Program-made: the position numbers and the translations under genes
The notes under the pieces: generated by a model
What the model was told of the DNA's origin: nothing
What the model saw: the letters and a program-made list of their open reading frames with translations, nothing else
The model's database searches: none
NCBI RefSeq assembly: GCF_000003605.2
Contig: NW_003111473.1
Location: forward strand, 291,208-334,126
Source of the DNA: Saccoglossus kowalevskii
Lineage: Eukaryota > Hemichordata > Enteropneusta > Harrimaniidae
DNA: 42,919 nucleotides
Direction of reading: 5' to 3'
Shown: piece by piece, positions 21,841 to 33,300 of the stretch
Layout: each line of letters begins with the position of its first letter
Numbering within the stretch: position 1 is the first letter of the stretch

Positions 21841-22040
21841 TTAATTTGCAAACAATATTGACAAAAATAATATGCTATCTAAAACGATACCTTACATTAA
21901 ATATTGCTCAGTGCTTAAGGATGCTTAACATTGTCACAATAAATATTGTATGCACGCTAGGTAATTTTTTTATTACAATGTTAGCAAAGATAAAAAACAG
22001 AGATGACAAACACAAATGTGAAAGTGTATCTAACATTCTT

Positions 22041-22580
22041 AAACCTTGTCCACTGCCACTGTATCAGATCTCTCATTGTTTAAAAACTGCAAACATGATT
22101 CAACCTTGTCCACTGCCACTGTATCAGATCTCTCATTGTTTAAAAACTGCAAACATGATTCAACCTTGTCCACTGCCACTGTATCAGATCTCTCATTGTT
22201 TAAAAACTGCAAACATGATTCAACCTTGTCCACTGCCACTGTATCAGATCTCTCATTGTTTAAAAACTGCAAACATGATTCAACCTTGTCCACTGCCACT
22301 GTATCAGATCTCTCATTGTTTAAAAACTGCAAACATGATTCAACCTTGTCCACTGCCACTGTATCAGATCTCTCATTGTTTAAAAACTGCAAACATGATT
22401 CAACCTTGTCCACTGCCACTGTATCAGATCTCTCATTGTTTAAAAACTGCAAACATGATTCAACCTTGTCCACTGCCACTGTATCAGATCTCTCATTGTT
22501 TAAAAACTGCAAACACGATTAAACCTTGTCCACTGCCACTGTATCAGATCTCTCATTGTTTAAAAACTGCAAACATGATT
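22041..22580. repeat. 60-bp tandem repeat, nine nearly identical units, overlapping the AMZ stop codon
   Basis: Units start every 60 bp from 22041 (ACCTTGTCCACTGCCACTGT core) and differ at very few bases. Sixty is a multiple of three, so all frames without stops run through. The unit at 22521-22580 encodes the last 20 residues of the minus-strand archaemetzincin; the other eight lie beyond its stop. The outermost units read TTAAACC at the junction while the inner ones read TTCAACC, which on the minus strand is the difference between TAA and GAA. Confidence 0.97.
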
Positions 22581-24547
22581 CTAACCACACAATTGAAGCT
22601 TCCATCTTCTTTGTTGGAAAATACTTCTGCACATGGTGACAGATTAGCAATAATGATTGATATCTCGTCCTGATGTTAAAATCACAGAGATGTTGAAGTT
22701 TTCTAAGGCAGATTGGACACAGAAACAGTGGCTGCGACATAGCTTCCTTTACTGAGCTGCTTTCATTCATAGCACACTCAAAGAAAACACAATGTGCCAG
22801 TCCAAATGTATGACAGACTTCATGGGTCATCACCTGGAATTATAGTAAAATTAATGTTTATTCAGAGTTGAAAAATGCCCACTAAGATTTATTCTAATTA
22901 TGCTCAGACTTATTAGTTGAATTGACACACAGTTAATTAGCACAGGGTAAGACTAAGAAAACATGAACAAACACTAAGAAATGGCTAGTCTGAGCTCAAT
23001 CTGATCTGTTTTTATGACCTTCTCTGACCTTAGTACAAACTAACAAAGTATGTGCGAATGGCTAGTATGGACTAAGCGCCATCTAGGATTACCTTTGTTC
23101 ATTTGAAATGTCACAGTGTGAGGCCTGCTTATCGCCACAGAACTCACACTGGGCAGGGGGTTCTTTCACTGCTAGAAAGGGGTAGACAAGGCAATAGTAC
23201 TGGAAATGAAATACACATAAACCAAAATATCGAGTTAAAGCTCCTAGCTTTTATACCTCTCAAAATAATTACATGAATGAATGAAATTGTGCTGTTCATA
23301 TCCAAGAAACAATTCCGAAGACATTTGAGTATCGCAATTTAGCAAATTTGAGGGGCAAAATGGCTGCCAGTCAGTCATATATGATCAAATGGTAAAGGTA
23401 TTTCTGCCAAGTTTGAATGAGATTGGCAAAGCAAGTCTTAGAATACCGGTACTCCAAGTGCAACAAAGGCATTCCCTTTTTAAATCAATATTTATTTATT
23501 TCATTCAATGGCAGTTGAATCCAGCCAGCCAATCAACAAGCAGAGTCCACGAAAACGTCATTTGAAATTTTTTAAATATTATTCAATCAGCCAATAGAAG
23601 CCCCTCAATTTGAATTGTGAAAGGAATAAATTTATTCAACTCTGACAGAGGCTATTCCGGGTTCAGTTGTTTTCAAATAATAATAACATCACCTTGATGA
23701 GTTTCCACAATATTTCTCCATCCACTTCAACAATATCATCGTATGCCTTGTTGTCATGGTAACATTGTGGTTCATAGCGTCCAAAACTGAACACAGCAGA
23801 TCGTTGTTTATAGGATGCTTCTCCAAGTACAAAGTTGAGATCGTCACTAGGGTACAAATCTGTCCACGACATACCAACGATGTAGTGAAAACGATGTTTT
23901 AAAAACTTTTTCAATTTTGTCAGCACATCAGTGACAAGCACTTGTTTCTTCCCAGTCACTTTGTGATATCGTGAGGTAACCTCCAGACTCTCCACACTGA
24001 TTTCTTCTTGTGTTTCAACTTCCATTCCATGAAAGAATGTCTTCAGAAAATCACATAGAAACTGCAGAAGAGGTATCCCACCAACCTTAAAGTCCAGAAT
24101 GTGTGACGGGAATTCTCCAATTGGTTGGAAGAAAATGATGTTTCTCTTAGAACTGAAGTTTAATGCAAACAACGAGTTCATTTCTCTCGCCACTTTCCAT
24201 TGTGGAAAGCCTTGTCTTTCGGAATTGGCGATCTTATCTTTGCAGATAAACAGTTTACTTTTATCTCTTTGAGATGACTGGGGTTTCGCCAGATTATTCC
24301 TCTCCGGAGGGGATGGATCAAGGCATGCTTCTGACATCATGAACAAATTCTGAATCTGTGTGTCGAATTTATCAATACTTCCAACCAGTACACGAACCCG
24401 GTTGTGACGAACGCGTAGATCACGTCTACAAAACATTAGTCTCACGAAGTACCAAATGAAGAATCCAAGCGTAATGAAATACAATGTGTAGAAAGAAACA
24501 ACGAACCAGTCGAACCAAACTAATACAAGATCATTATAAACGCTCAT
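22519..24547 (-). CDS. AMZ: Archaemetzincin-like metalloprotease with N-terminal membrane segment (2 exons, 389 aa)
   Basis: Exon 1 runs 24547-23693 (285 codons, donor AAG|GTGATG, phase 0) and exon 2 runs 22833-22519 (acceptor AATTCCAG, stop TAA). Residues 289-300 are HEVCHTFGLAHC, the HEXXHXXGXXHC zinc site of archaemetzincins. Cys 305, the Met 307 turn and the LCPICLRKL zinc knuckle (Cys 324, 327) follow with family spacing. Upstream, TDLYPSDDLNFVLGEAS is the conserved pre-catalytic segment. Known members are soluble aminopeptidase-like zinc proteases. Here residues ~11-39 are strongly hydrophobic and followed by CRRDLRVRHNRVR, predicting a membrane anchor with the catalytic part cytosolic. 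AMZ1 versus AMZ2 is not decided. The C-terminal 20 residues are encoded by the first unit of a 60-bp tandem array. All catalytic residues are intact. Confidence 0.9.
23114..23151. other. Perfect 9-bp hairpin CAGTGTGAG/CTCACACTG in the AMZ intron
   Basis: Inverted 9-bp arms separated by 20 bp. The CAGTG ends recall hAT termini, so this may be a deleted hAT relic. Confidence 0.4.
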
Positions 24548-24565
24548 ACTGTTATTTACTTGGCG

Positions 24566-24781
24566 TCAGGACATGACCCAAACATGGCCGTGCCTACTCA
24601 GAAATTCTCCTAGCCTCCACTCATTTTTGCCGTTGGTGGCGGATTGAGAGTCCAACGTTGATTCAACGCGTATAATAATAGTCGATGCTTGGAGAATACA
24701 ACTCAAGACGAGAAGCTGAATTGCTCGAATTACGGACATTGACTTACATAAACATCGAGTTACCAAAATGGCAACACCCAT
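24566..24781 (-). other. Upstream open frame in the AMZ 5' region
   Basis: A 71-codon frame starting in AAAATGGGTGTTGCC ends 18 bp before the AMZ start codon on the same strand. It could be a uORF in the AMZ leader, or chance. Two CCACGCC boxes (24788-24812) lie just upstream and may belong to the promoter. Confidence 0.3.
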
Positions 24782-25395
24782 ATTTTAGAAACCACGCCCA
24801 CTTTTGCAAAACCACGCCTAAATTGTAACTCGATGTTCAATTTCCAGTTAAGGTAAGATTTTAAATACCCACAATTTATTCATTTTCCAACAAATTAAAT
24901 TGTAGGCTGGTGAAAAAAATATATATCGTGAATGATGGGGTATTTTTTGTTGTTCTCAATTATTTCCAAAATCTGTGTTTTAAAACTTTAATTAACATTT
25001 ATCTATACTTCGACTTTACGAGCAACATACAACGTTAAACAAAGCAAAAATATATATTTTTACATAGGACTCTATGTGCTAGGTAAAACATGACCCGTGT
25101 AATTATGAAAAACTTTCAATCCTTTTTTGAAACTCGAGACAATGAAAACAATGTGTTGATAACTTCACATCAATAGTAGATTTATACTGAATAATGTGGT
25201 CCATGGCTCTTTGGTCATAAACACAGGGGCATGACAAGAATATAAAAGATAAAATATGTACTTTCTATTCCTTTCAACATGTAAAAGCAAATGAAGACAG
25301 AAATGGATTTATAGACGTCCGTTTTATGTTGGTAACTATCCAGCGAAAAAAAAAATCACTAACTTATTCTCTCAGTAAAGATTAGTCTTTCCTAC

Positions 25396-25431
25396 GCTAA
25401 TGGGAATGGGAATGGGAATGGGAATGGGCGC
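25396..25431 (+). repeat. Hexamer repeat (GGGAAT)n
   Basis: About five copies of GGGAAT; a simple microsatellite. Confidence 0.85.
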
Positions 25432-26771
25432 AAATGGGAATGAGATGTCAATCCCTGTCCGTCTTTAAAAACTGATAGTAATACGTTATTCAAAGCGTGC
25501 AACTTTAGTGATAGGTGTAATGATGACATGCGTGAATAATCTTCAATGTAAAATTACATTGTCTGTTCGTTTTTGTACTATGTCTTTGTAATTTACACTG
25601 CAGACTAAATTTAGGCGTGTAACATTTATAGAATTTTAGAATCTTACTTCCCCGATTCTTTACTCGTAGAAAAGATTAAGAACTTTTTGTAACAACATCA
25701 TATACAAGACCGTTAATAGGAATGTCACAATAGGAGGAGAGTTAAATGCCCCATAAAGTAACACACTGTTGCTAGGTTCGTGTGACGTAGATCACTGTTA
25801 ACAAAAAAGAGTACTGACCATCATGAACCACTGTCGTCACAGCAGTGGTACCAAATATCTGGTGTGAGTAAGCATACCTTGCTGACTAGACACCACATGA
25901 TTGGACCTGTATTGTGAGACATGTCAAGGAATAACAATTTACTCTTGACAAGGTTAACGTGGTCTATATAGAGTCGTAATTAGAAATGCTGTCTCGTATG
26001 GTTTGCTGGAACAGATCAAATTATGAAGATGAATCCATGCTATTTGCTGTGTTCTTGCTTGTATGTTCTTCGGGATAAATCAAGTAAAAAATAACTCTAA
26101 AAATCCCTGTTATTTAAACTCAAGAGGTCGTAAATGTATCTGTAAGTGTTGTTGTAACTCTTTGCAAGCTTCAAGAGGTTGGACCGGACGAATAGTTTAA
26201 ATATTTCAAGAAGTTGTTAAATAAAAAGAAAATGGTTATTTACAGTGAATTGGGTAGATATCCAATTTTATCGCTTTATTCACAAACCTAAAGAGCAAAT
26301 TGTACATGGAAATAAAGTCCATTTTTAATGATGTAAATCATCAAGAAATAATAGATTCACCTGAAACAACAACATCAGCAAAAAATGCTTGAGACGCCCC
26401 ATTAGTCCAACTATTCGTGTCTTTATCGTTGTCCTCGCCAACTGTTTAGAGTTGCAAGTCTTGCACAAATCCAGATCGCTTTTACACAAAGAAACAGCGT
26501 ATTCCACTCATTATGACAAACAAATTAAAGGTCTCGAGTACGAATCAAATGAGATAAAACACATGTTTAGCAGAGCCATGCGAGAGACGGTGCCCACACG
26601 ATGACCTCGCTCAATGAGACGAAGCTAGACAATTAGAGAATTACAAACATTAAAAATATTATCGGGATGATGATGATTGAATTCCGGGAATTGTTACTTA
26701 TTATGTTTCTATGCCCACACAGAAACATTTTATTTTTTGGAAGCAGGAAACATATCCTTACATTCCAATAA

Positions 26772-26936
26772 AATCAACGTCCTCAGCCCTGTGGGTGGTA
26801 ACCGAATCAACGTCCTCAGCCCTGTGGGTGGTAACCGAATCAACGTCCTCAGCCCTGTGGGTGGTGACCAAATCGACGTCCTCAGCCCCGTGGGTAGTGA
26901 CCGAATCAACGTCCTCAGCCCTGTGGGTGGTGTCAT
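26772..26936 (+). repeat. 33-bp tandem repeat, five units
   Basis: Units of AATCAACGTCCTCAGCCCTG plus TGGGTGGTAACCG start at 26772, 26805, 26838, 26871 and 26904. It has no relation to the 33-bp array at 18-19.7 kb. Confidence 0.93.
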
Positions 26937-27379
26937 GGTAACCGAATCAGCAAATCTTGACTCGGTGATACACATCCCCCATCAAATAAATGGATATTCT
27001 TTTGCTGAACTTGACATAAGCATGACATCACCGATGACATGGCACCACATGCACCAGATGCACCGGGACAAGTAATCCTTCAAATAATAATAATGAAACA
27101 ATACACTGCATACAGATCCAGAAAATATAGTAAAGCTATTCTGGTAAATTTGTTTTCAGTGGACGCGGTTTATTATTTTTAAAATTGTCATTTTTTATGA
27201 ATTTTTCTATCATTTCCACAAACGAACAAACAAATAAACAAAAACTGCGACCAGAAACATTATTATTTTGTTCTGGATGGACCTAATCATACACGTTCAG
27301 CGTCCAGTCAGGTGACAAGAGTGTTTGGTTCAAAGGTTAGGCACGAACAGGCCAAAGTACCATGTAGGTTGATGTCGAA

Positions 27380-30300
27380 ATGTGTATAGCTGTCATGTCT
27401 TGGTGTATGTGGTTAATCGTTACTGTCATTTTATTGTATTTACTGAGGAATATATACCTTCCTGTTCCAGTTGCATTGTATGGGAAGTACTATTCAAAAC
27501 GGGGACCATGGTACTTCGAAAAGCGAGCAGTATTTACCCTGTTGATGAAGCTCCGTAAATGGAAAGTCGAACGCAACGCTTCTCAGTCCGATGCTGCTGG
27601 CTATGGGGTTCGTTCAAGGGACAAGATAGAGGACATGGACCGTGCCCAGAAACTGGACAACACGCCCAAGGTACAGTATACCAGTGATTATTTCTATCAA
27701 TTTATAATATCAAAAAAATCATTTTTAAATCTTTAAATTAAATGCGTACAACTTCAGTGATGGTGGTATGCGTGAATAATAAATAATCCATCTTCATTGA
27801 AATTATTATCTTTCTTATTTTTTCTAAAATTTGTATCCGGGAGGATTGGAAGTTTTCAACTAATCATATGTTTCAATTGCGTGACTTTAAAATGTCAAGT
27901 TTTCAAGTTTTACCCATTTTCTCTAAATCTTTGTTCTTATAACTATTCCTTAGACAGTTATTTAGATTACATAACATTAAAGGTGAAACACTATAGGTTA
28001 TGAACCTAAGGTTCTGAAACACATTACCCATTGAACTGATCAGTTAGATCGGTTGATTATACAAATTATACATATACAAACATTTTATGAGAATAATAAT
28101 TACATATTCCTGAAGATTATTGCCCATGCACACCTGTACTGCTCACAGTTTGTGTAATACACTAACAACGATTTTTTCAAAAGTATTTAAACATTATTGT
28201 ATACTAAAACACCCTGCATTTGTCACCTCCCTCATAATTCTCAAATGGTCCATCCCTTAACAGCTTGGATGCTAATGATAGCTTTCACCTTATTATATTA
28301 TTAATGTTTCTACTATTGAGTTCTAACTTTGTTGTATTTGTTATGAAATAAATATGCCAACATGGAAAATATGGTAACTCATACCCTCCAACAATGCTAT
28401 GGCTACTAAATCTGTAGTCTTAAAATAATCTAAAGGACTTTCAATGAAGCTCCATATATTTATTAGTCATCCCTTGTGCATAGCTGCCCTGAAATTGATT
28501 GGTCAAGACCTTTTATGTATATCTGACCCCAACATTTTGATTGCTTAGTTCCTATGTACAGCTGACCTTCAGACATTGATTGGTCAGTCCCTATGTACAA
28601 CCAACCCTCAGATATTGATTGGTCAGTCCCTCTGTACAACCAACTCTCAGATATTTATTGGTCAGTCCCTGTGTACAGCTGACCTTCAAATATTTATTGG
28701 TCAGTCTCTATGTACAGCTGACCCTCTGATATTGATTGGTCAGTCCCCGTGTACAGCTGACCCTTAGATATTGATTGGTCAGTCTCTATGTACAGCTGAC
28801 CCTCAAATATTTATTGGTCAGTCCCTATGTACAGCTGACCCTCAAATATTTATTGGTCAGTCTCTATGTACAGCTGACCCTCTGATATTGATTGGTCAGT
28901 CCCCGTGTACAGCTGACCCTCAGATATTGATTGGTCAGTCCTTGTTTACAGCTGACCCTTAGATAATTAATTGTCAGTCTCTATGTAGAGACAACCCTCA
29001 GATATTGATTGGTCAGTCCCTGTGTACAGCTGGCCCTCATATATTGATTGGTCAGTCCCTGTGTTCAACTGACCCTCAGATATTGATTGGTCAGTCCCTG
29101 TGTACAGCTGACCCTCTGATATTGATTGGTCAGTCCCTGTGTACAGCTGACCCTCAAATATTGATTGGTCAGTCTCTGTGTACAACTGACCCTCTGATAT
29201 TGATTGGTCAGTCCATGTGTTCAACTGACCCTCAGATATTTATTGGTCAGTCCCTGTGTACAGCTGACCCTCAGATATTGATTGGTCAGTCTCTATGTAC
29301 AGCTGACCCTCTGATATTGATTGGTCAGTCTCTATGTACAGCTGACCCTCAGATATTGATCAGTCCCTATGTACAGCTGACCCTCTGATATTGATTGGTC
29401 AGTCCTTGTTTACAGCTGACCCTTAGATAATTAATTGTCAGTCCCTATGTAGAGACAACCCTCAGATATTGATTAGTCAGTCCCTGTGTACAGCTGGCCC
29501 TCATATATTGATTGGTCAGTCCCTGTGTACAGCTGACCCTTGGATAATTATTTGTCAGTCCCTATATGTAGAGCTGCATGACCCTCTGATATTGATTGGT
29601 CAGTCTCTATGTACAGCTGACCCTCTGATATTGATTGGTCAGTCTCTGTGTACAACTGACCCTCTGATATTGATTGGTCAGTCCATGTGTTCAACTGACC
29701 CTCAGATATTTATTGGTCAGTCCATGTGTACAGCTGACCCTCAGATATTGATTGGTCAGTCTCTATGTACAGCTGACCTTCTGATATTGATTGGTCAGTC
29801 TCTATGTACAGCTGACCCTCAGATATTGATCAGTCCCTATGTACAGCTGACCCTCTGATATTGATTGGTCAGTCCTTGTTTACAGCTGACCCTTAGATAA
29901 TTAATTGTCAGTCCCTATGTAGAGACAACCCTCAGATATTGATTGGTCAGTCCCTGTGAACAGCTGGCCCTCATATATTGATTGGTCAGTCCCTGTGTAC
30001 AGCTGACCCTCCGATATTGATCAGCCACTGTGTACAGTAAATTCTCAGATACTGATCTGTTCTGAACAAAGTTCACGGCAACCATGCTCTGTATATTTCT
30101 AATTTATTTCTAATTCTAACCTCTTGAAATGTATTTTTCTCTTATTTTTTTGAAATAAATAATAAATGTATCAACAAAGAGTTAAATAAATATACATATA
30201 CAATAGTGTACACATACAGTGTGATGTTATGGTAAAAATTAAATTGTCATATTTAAATTTCTCCCTTGTGTAATTCAATTTTGATCTGAGAGCCACAATC

Positions 30301-33300
30301 CAAATCCCCTCATGAATCTGTGAATTTATATTGTTCATTATCAATAATATTGTTTTCACATATACTGTATTGAAACCTACATATCATATAGTATTTATGT
30401 CATTCAACTAGGATTAAACTACATGCTGGTATGTATGATGCCTGAACACCATGTATGCTGAGTTAGGCAGGAACTGACTGTGTAGTCTAGTGATTTGTGC
30501 ATCAGTACTGAATTCATATCTGGACATGTGTTATTATTTGACAGGCAGTAGATGCAGTGTATTTTAATGGCTCCAACAAGGATGGTGCTTACATCATCAC
30601 TGCTGTATCCAGGAGACCAAAGAAAGTAGCTCAGCTTGTTCTCTTTCTCTACATCCCCGATGTTGGATTGTTTCAATTACCAGAGCATCCTGATTCCACT
30701 GTGTATGAATGTAACCCAGACAGACATGAAGCAGGTGGTCTTTGCATTGAAGTTGTTACCCCAATGAAAGAATGGAAAATAACATACAATGGCAAACTAA
30801 GGTGAGCAGTTTGAATCAACAATGGCAAACAGATTAAGGTAAGCAGTTTGAATCAACAATGGCAAACAGATTAAGGTAAGCAGTTTGAGTCTGCAATGGC
30901 AAACAGATTAAGGTAAGCAGTTTGAGTCGGCAATGGCAAACAGATTAAGGTAAGCAGTTTGAGTTGGCAATGGCAAACAGATTAAGGTAAGCAGTTTCAG
31001 TCGGCAATGGCAAACAGATTAAGGTAAGCAGTTTGAGTCGGCAATGGCAAACAGATTAAGGTAAGCAGTTTGAGTCGGCAATGGCAAACAGATTAAGGTA
31101 AGCAGTTTGAGTCGGCAATGGCAAACAGATTAAGGTAAGCAGTTTGAGTCGGCAATGGCAAACAGATTAAGGTAAGCAGTTTGAGTCGGCAATGGCAAAC
31201 AGATTAAGGTAAGCAGTTTGAGTTGGCAATGGCAAACAGATTAAGGTAAGCAGTTTGAGTCGGCAATGGCAAACAGATTAAGGTAAGCAGTTTGAGTCGG
31301 CAATGGCAAACAGATTAAGGTAAGCAGTTTGAGTCGGCAATGGCAAACAGATTAAGGTAAGCAGTTTGAGTCGGCAATGGCAAACAGATTAAGGTAAGCA
31401 GTTTCAGTCGGCAATGGCAAACAGATTAAGTAAGCAGTTTGAGTCGGCAATGGCAAACAGATTAAGGTAAGCAGTTTGAGTCAACAATGGCAAACAGATT
31501 AAGGTAAGCAGTTTGAATCAACAATGGCAAACAGATTAAGGTAAGCAGTTTGAGTCAACAATGGCAAACAGATTAAGTAAGCAGTTTGAATCAACAATGG
31601 CAAACAGATTAAAGTAAGCAGTTTGAGTCAACAATGGCAAACAGATTAAGTAAGCAGTTTGAGTCAACNNNNNNNNNNNNNNNNNNNNNNNNNNNNNNNN
31701 NNNNNNNNNNNNNNNNNNGTCAACAATAGCAAACAGATTAAGGTAAGCAGTTTGAATCAACAATGGCAAACAGATTAAGGTAAGCAGTTTGAGTCGGCAA
31801 TGGCAAACAGATTAAGGTAAGCTGTTGGATTTGGCAATGGCAAACAGTTTAAGGTAAGCAGTTTGAGTTGGCAATGGCCCATACAATAACTGGATTATTT
31901 CTGTATTGATAAAAGTGGTGTACTGTAAACCATTTTATTTGCACGAGACATTTCATTGAGATTAAACAGCATTTCCTGAGGGGGTGGTATTGAAATGCAT
32001 TGGTCACATCCTACCCATTATTCGTCACTGCATGTTAAAATATATACGAAAGATACATATTGTAGTCAAGTACAAATAAGAGCTAAGTGCCATGACTGGT
32101 CCATTATAGTAAAGACTTCATGATTGAGTTTCAGCAAGATACATCATAAGATTTTTTTATTTTTAGGAAAGGTCCAAGGAATGAATGGAGTGATGATGAC
32201 ACTGACCTGGTTACTGCTAAATTTGAGTTTATGTAAGATTACAATAATTAATTAATATACCCTTGATTATACTCTTTATATTCCATATAAGTTTCAAAGT
32301 TGAAATGAAGGAACACAAAATTGTCAAGGTGTTTGTATTTTACCATAATTTGGAGTACAAATTCTAGAACAATATGTCATAGCAAAGTTGAACATAAAGT
32401 TTTTTCTTTACCAATATGGTATTCTCTGTTCTCATTCATTGTAGCTGGATTAGCTATACAGATATTTATGATTTTGATGTGGATCAGCATCCGGATACCA
32501 TAATTGATGCAGTTGCTAAGCAACCATGGAGCAGAGAGTTCTTCAGGCTACTCAGAGAGTAAGTGGTGTTAATAAAATTTATATTGATATTGTGTCCAAA
32601 ATGTCTTTATTGTTCTATGACAATGTACCTGGTGTAATAGCTTTTTAGTCAAGTTTGAAAACTATCAACCTGTATAAATTATTAAACTTTACTGACTGAT
32701 GCTATTTATATATTGAATAGAATGGTCCCTGCAATCATAAATAATATTTGGTTTAATTAAAAACCTCTCAATTCCTCTTTGAAATAAAAACTGGTTACAA
32801 GTTTAAATTTTAATATTCAATTTATTGATTCAATATTGCTCACCTTCAATCAGAACATTATATATGACTTTTGATTTGCTTGTAGCATTTATAAACAAGT
32901 TCACTGTTGATGACACCCACAAATCTGATTAAATGCATGCTTGTTTCCACTCTCATATTAGCTTAATATGTTTTTATTTGATTTCAGTGCTCATCAGACA
33001 CATTATGAGCAGTTTGGTGAATGGAAAGGCAAAGTTCAACTTGAAGGTCATAATGACATTGAGTTAAATATGAAGGGCATGAGAGACCATTCATATGGTG
33101 AGTACATACCATTAAAATCTCAATTCATATGGTAGGTACATATCTCATTGTTGTATTCGGTACACCACTCATTGTGCATAGGTACACCACTCATTGTGCA
33201 TAGGTACACCACTCATTGTGCATAGGTACATGTTGGTTAAAAAGTTGTTTGAAAGATGAGGGTTACAAAGATTATTTTGCAATGCAGTTCAGTTTAGCAA

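Larger units (their letters stand above)
24850..27379. other. Intergenic stretch between divergent AMZ and the 423-aa gene
   Basis: No gene is supported. A 71-80 codon frame at 26365-26604 (+), with a competing minus frame over 26507-26325 that has a good acceptor (TTGTTGTTTCAG, ending at 26359), is coding-like but unresolved. The two flanking genes are transcribed away from this interval, so it must hold both promoters. Confidence 0.4.

Noticed and set aside
22041-22580. Regular 60-bp array considered as CRISPR
   Set aside because: There are no spacers: units are contiguous and identical, in a eukaryotic context.
21846-22673. 275-codon + strand frame with a 20-residue repeat
   Set aside because: It overlaps the tandem array and the supported minus-strand AMZ exon; its non-repeat parts look random and AT-driven.
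26325-26604. Overlapping coding-like frames on both strands
   Set aside because: Each has some merit (a minus acceptor ending at 26359; a 71-codon + frame), but no consistent exon pair could be built.
28576-29858. Several 60-130 codon frames with a 13-residue period on both strands
   Set aside because: They are products of the 39-bp intronic minisatellite, broken at unit-length variants.
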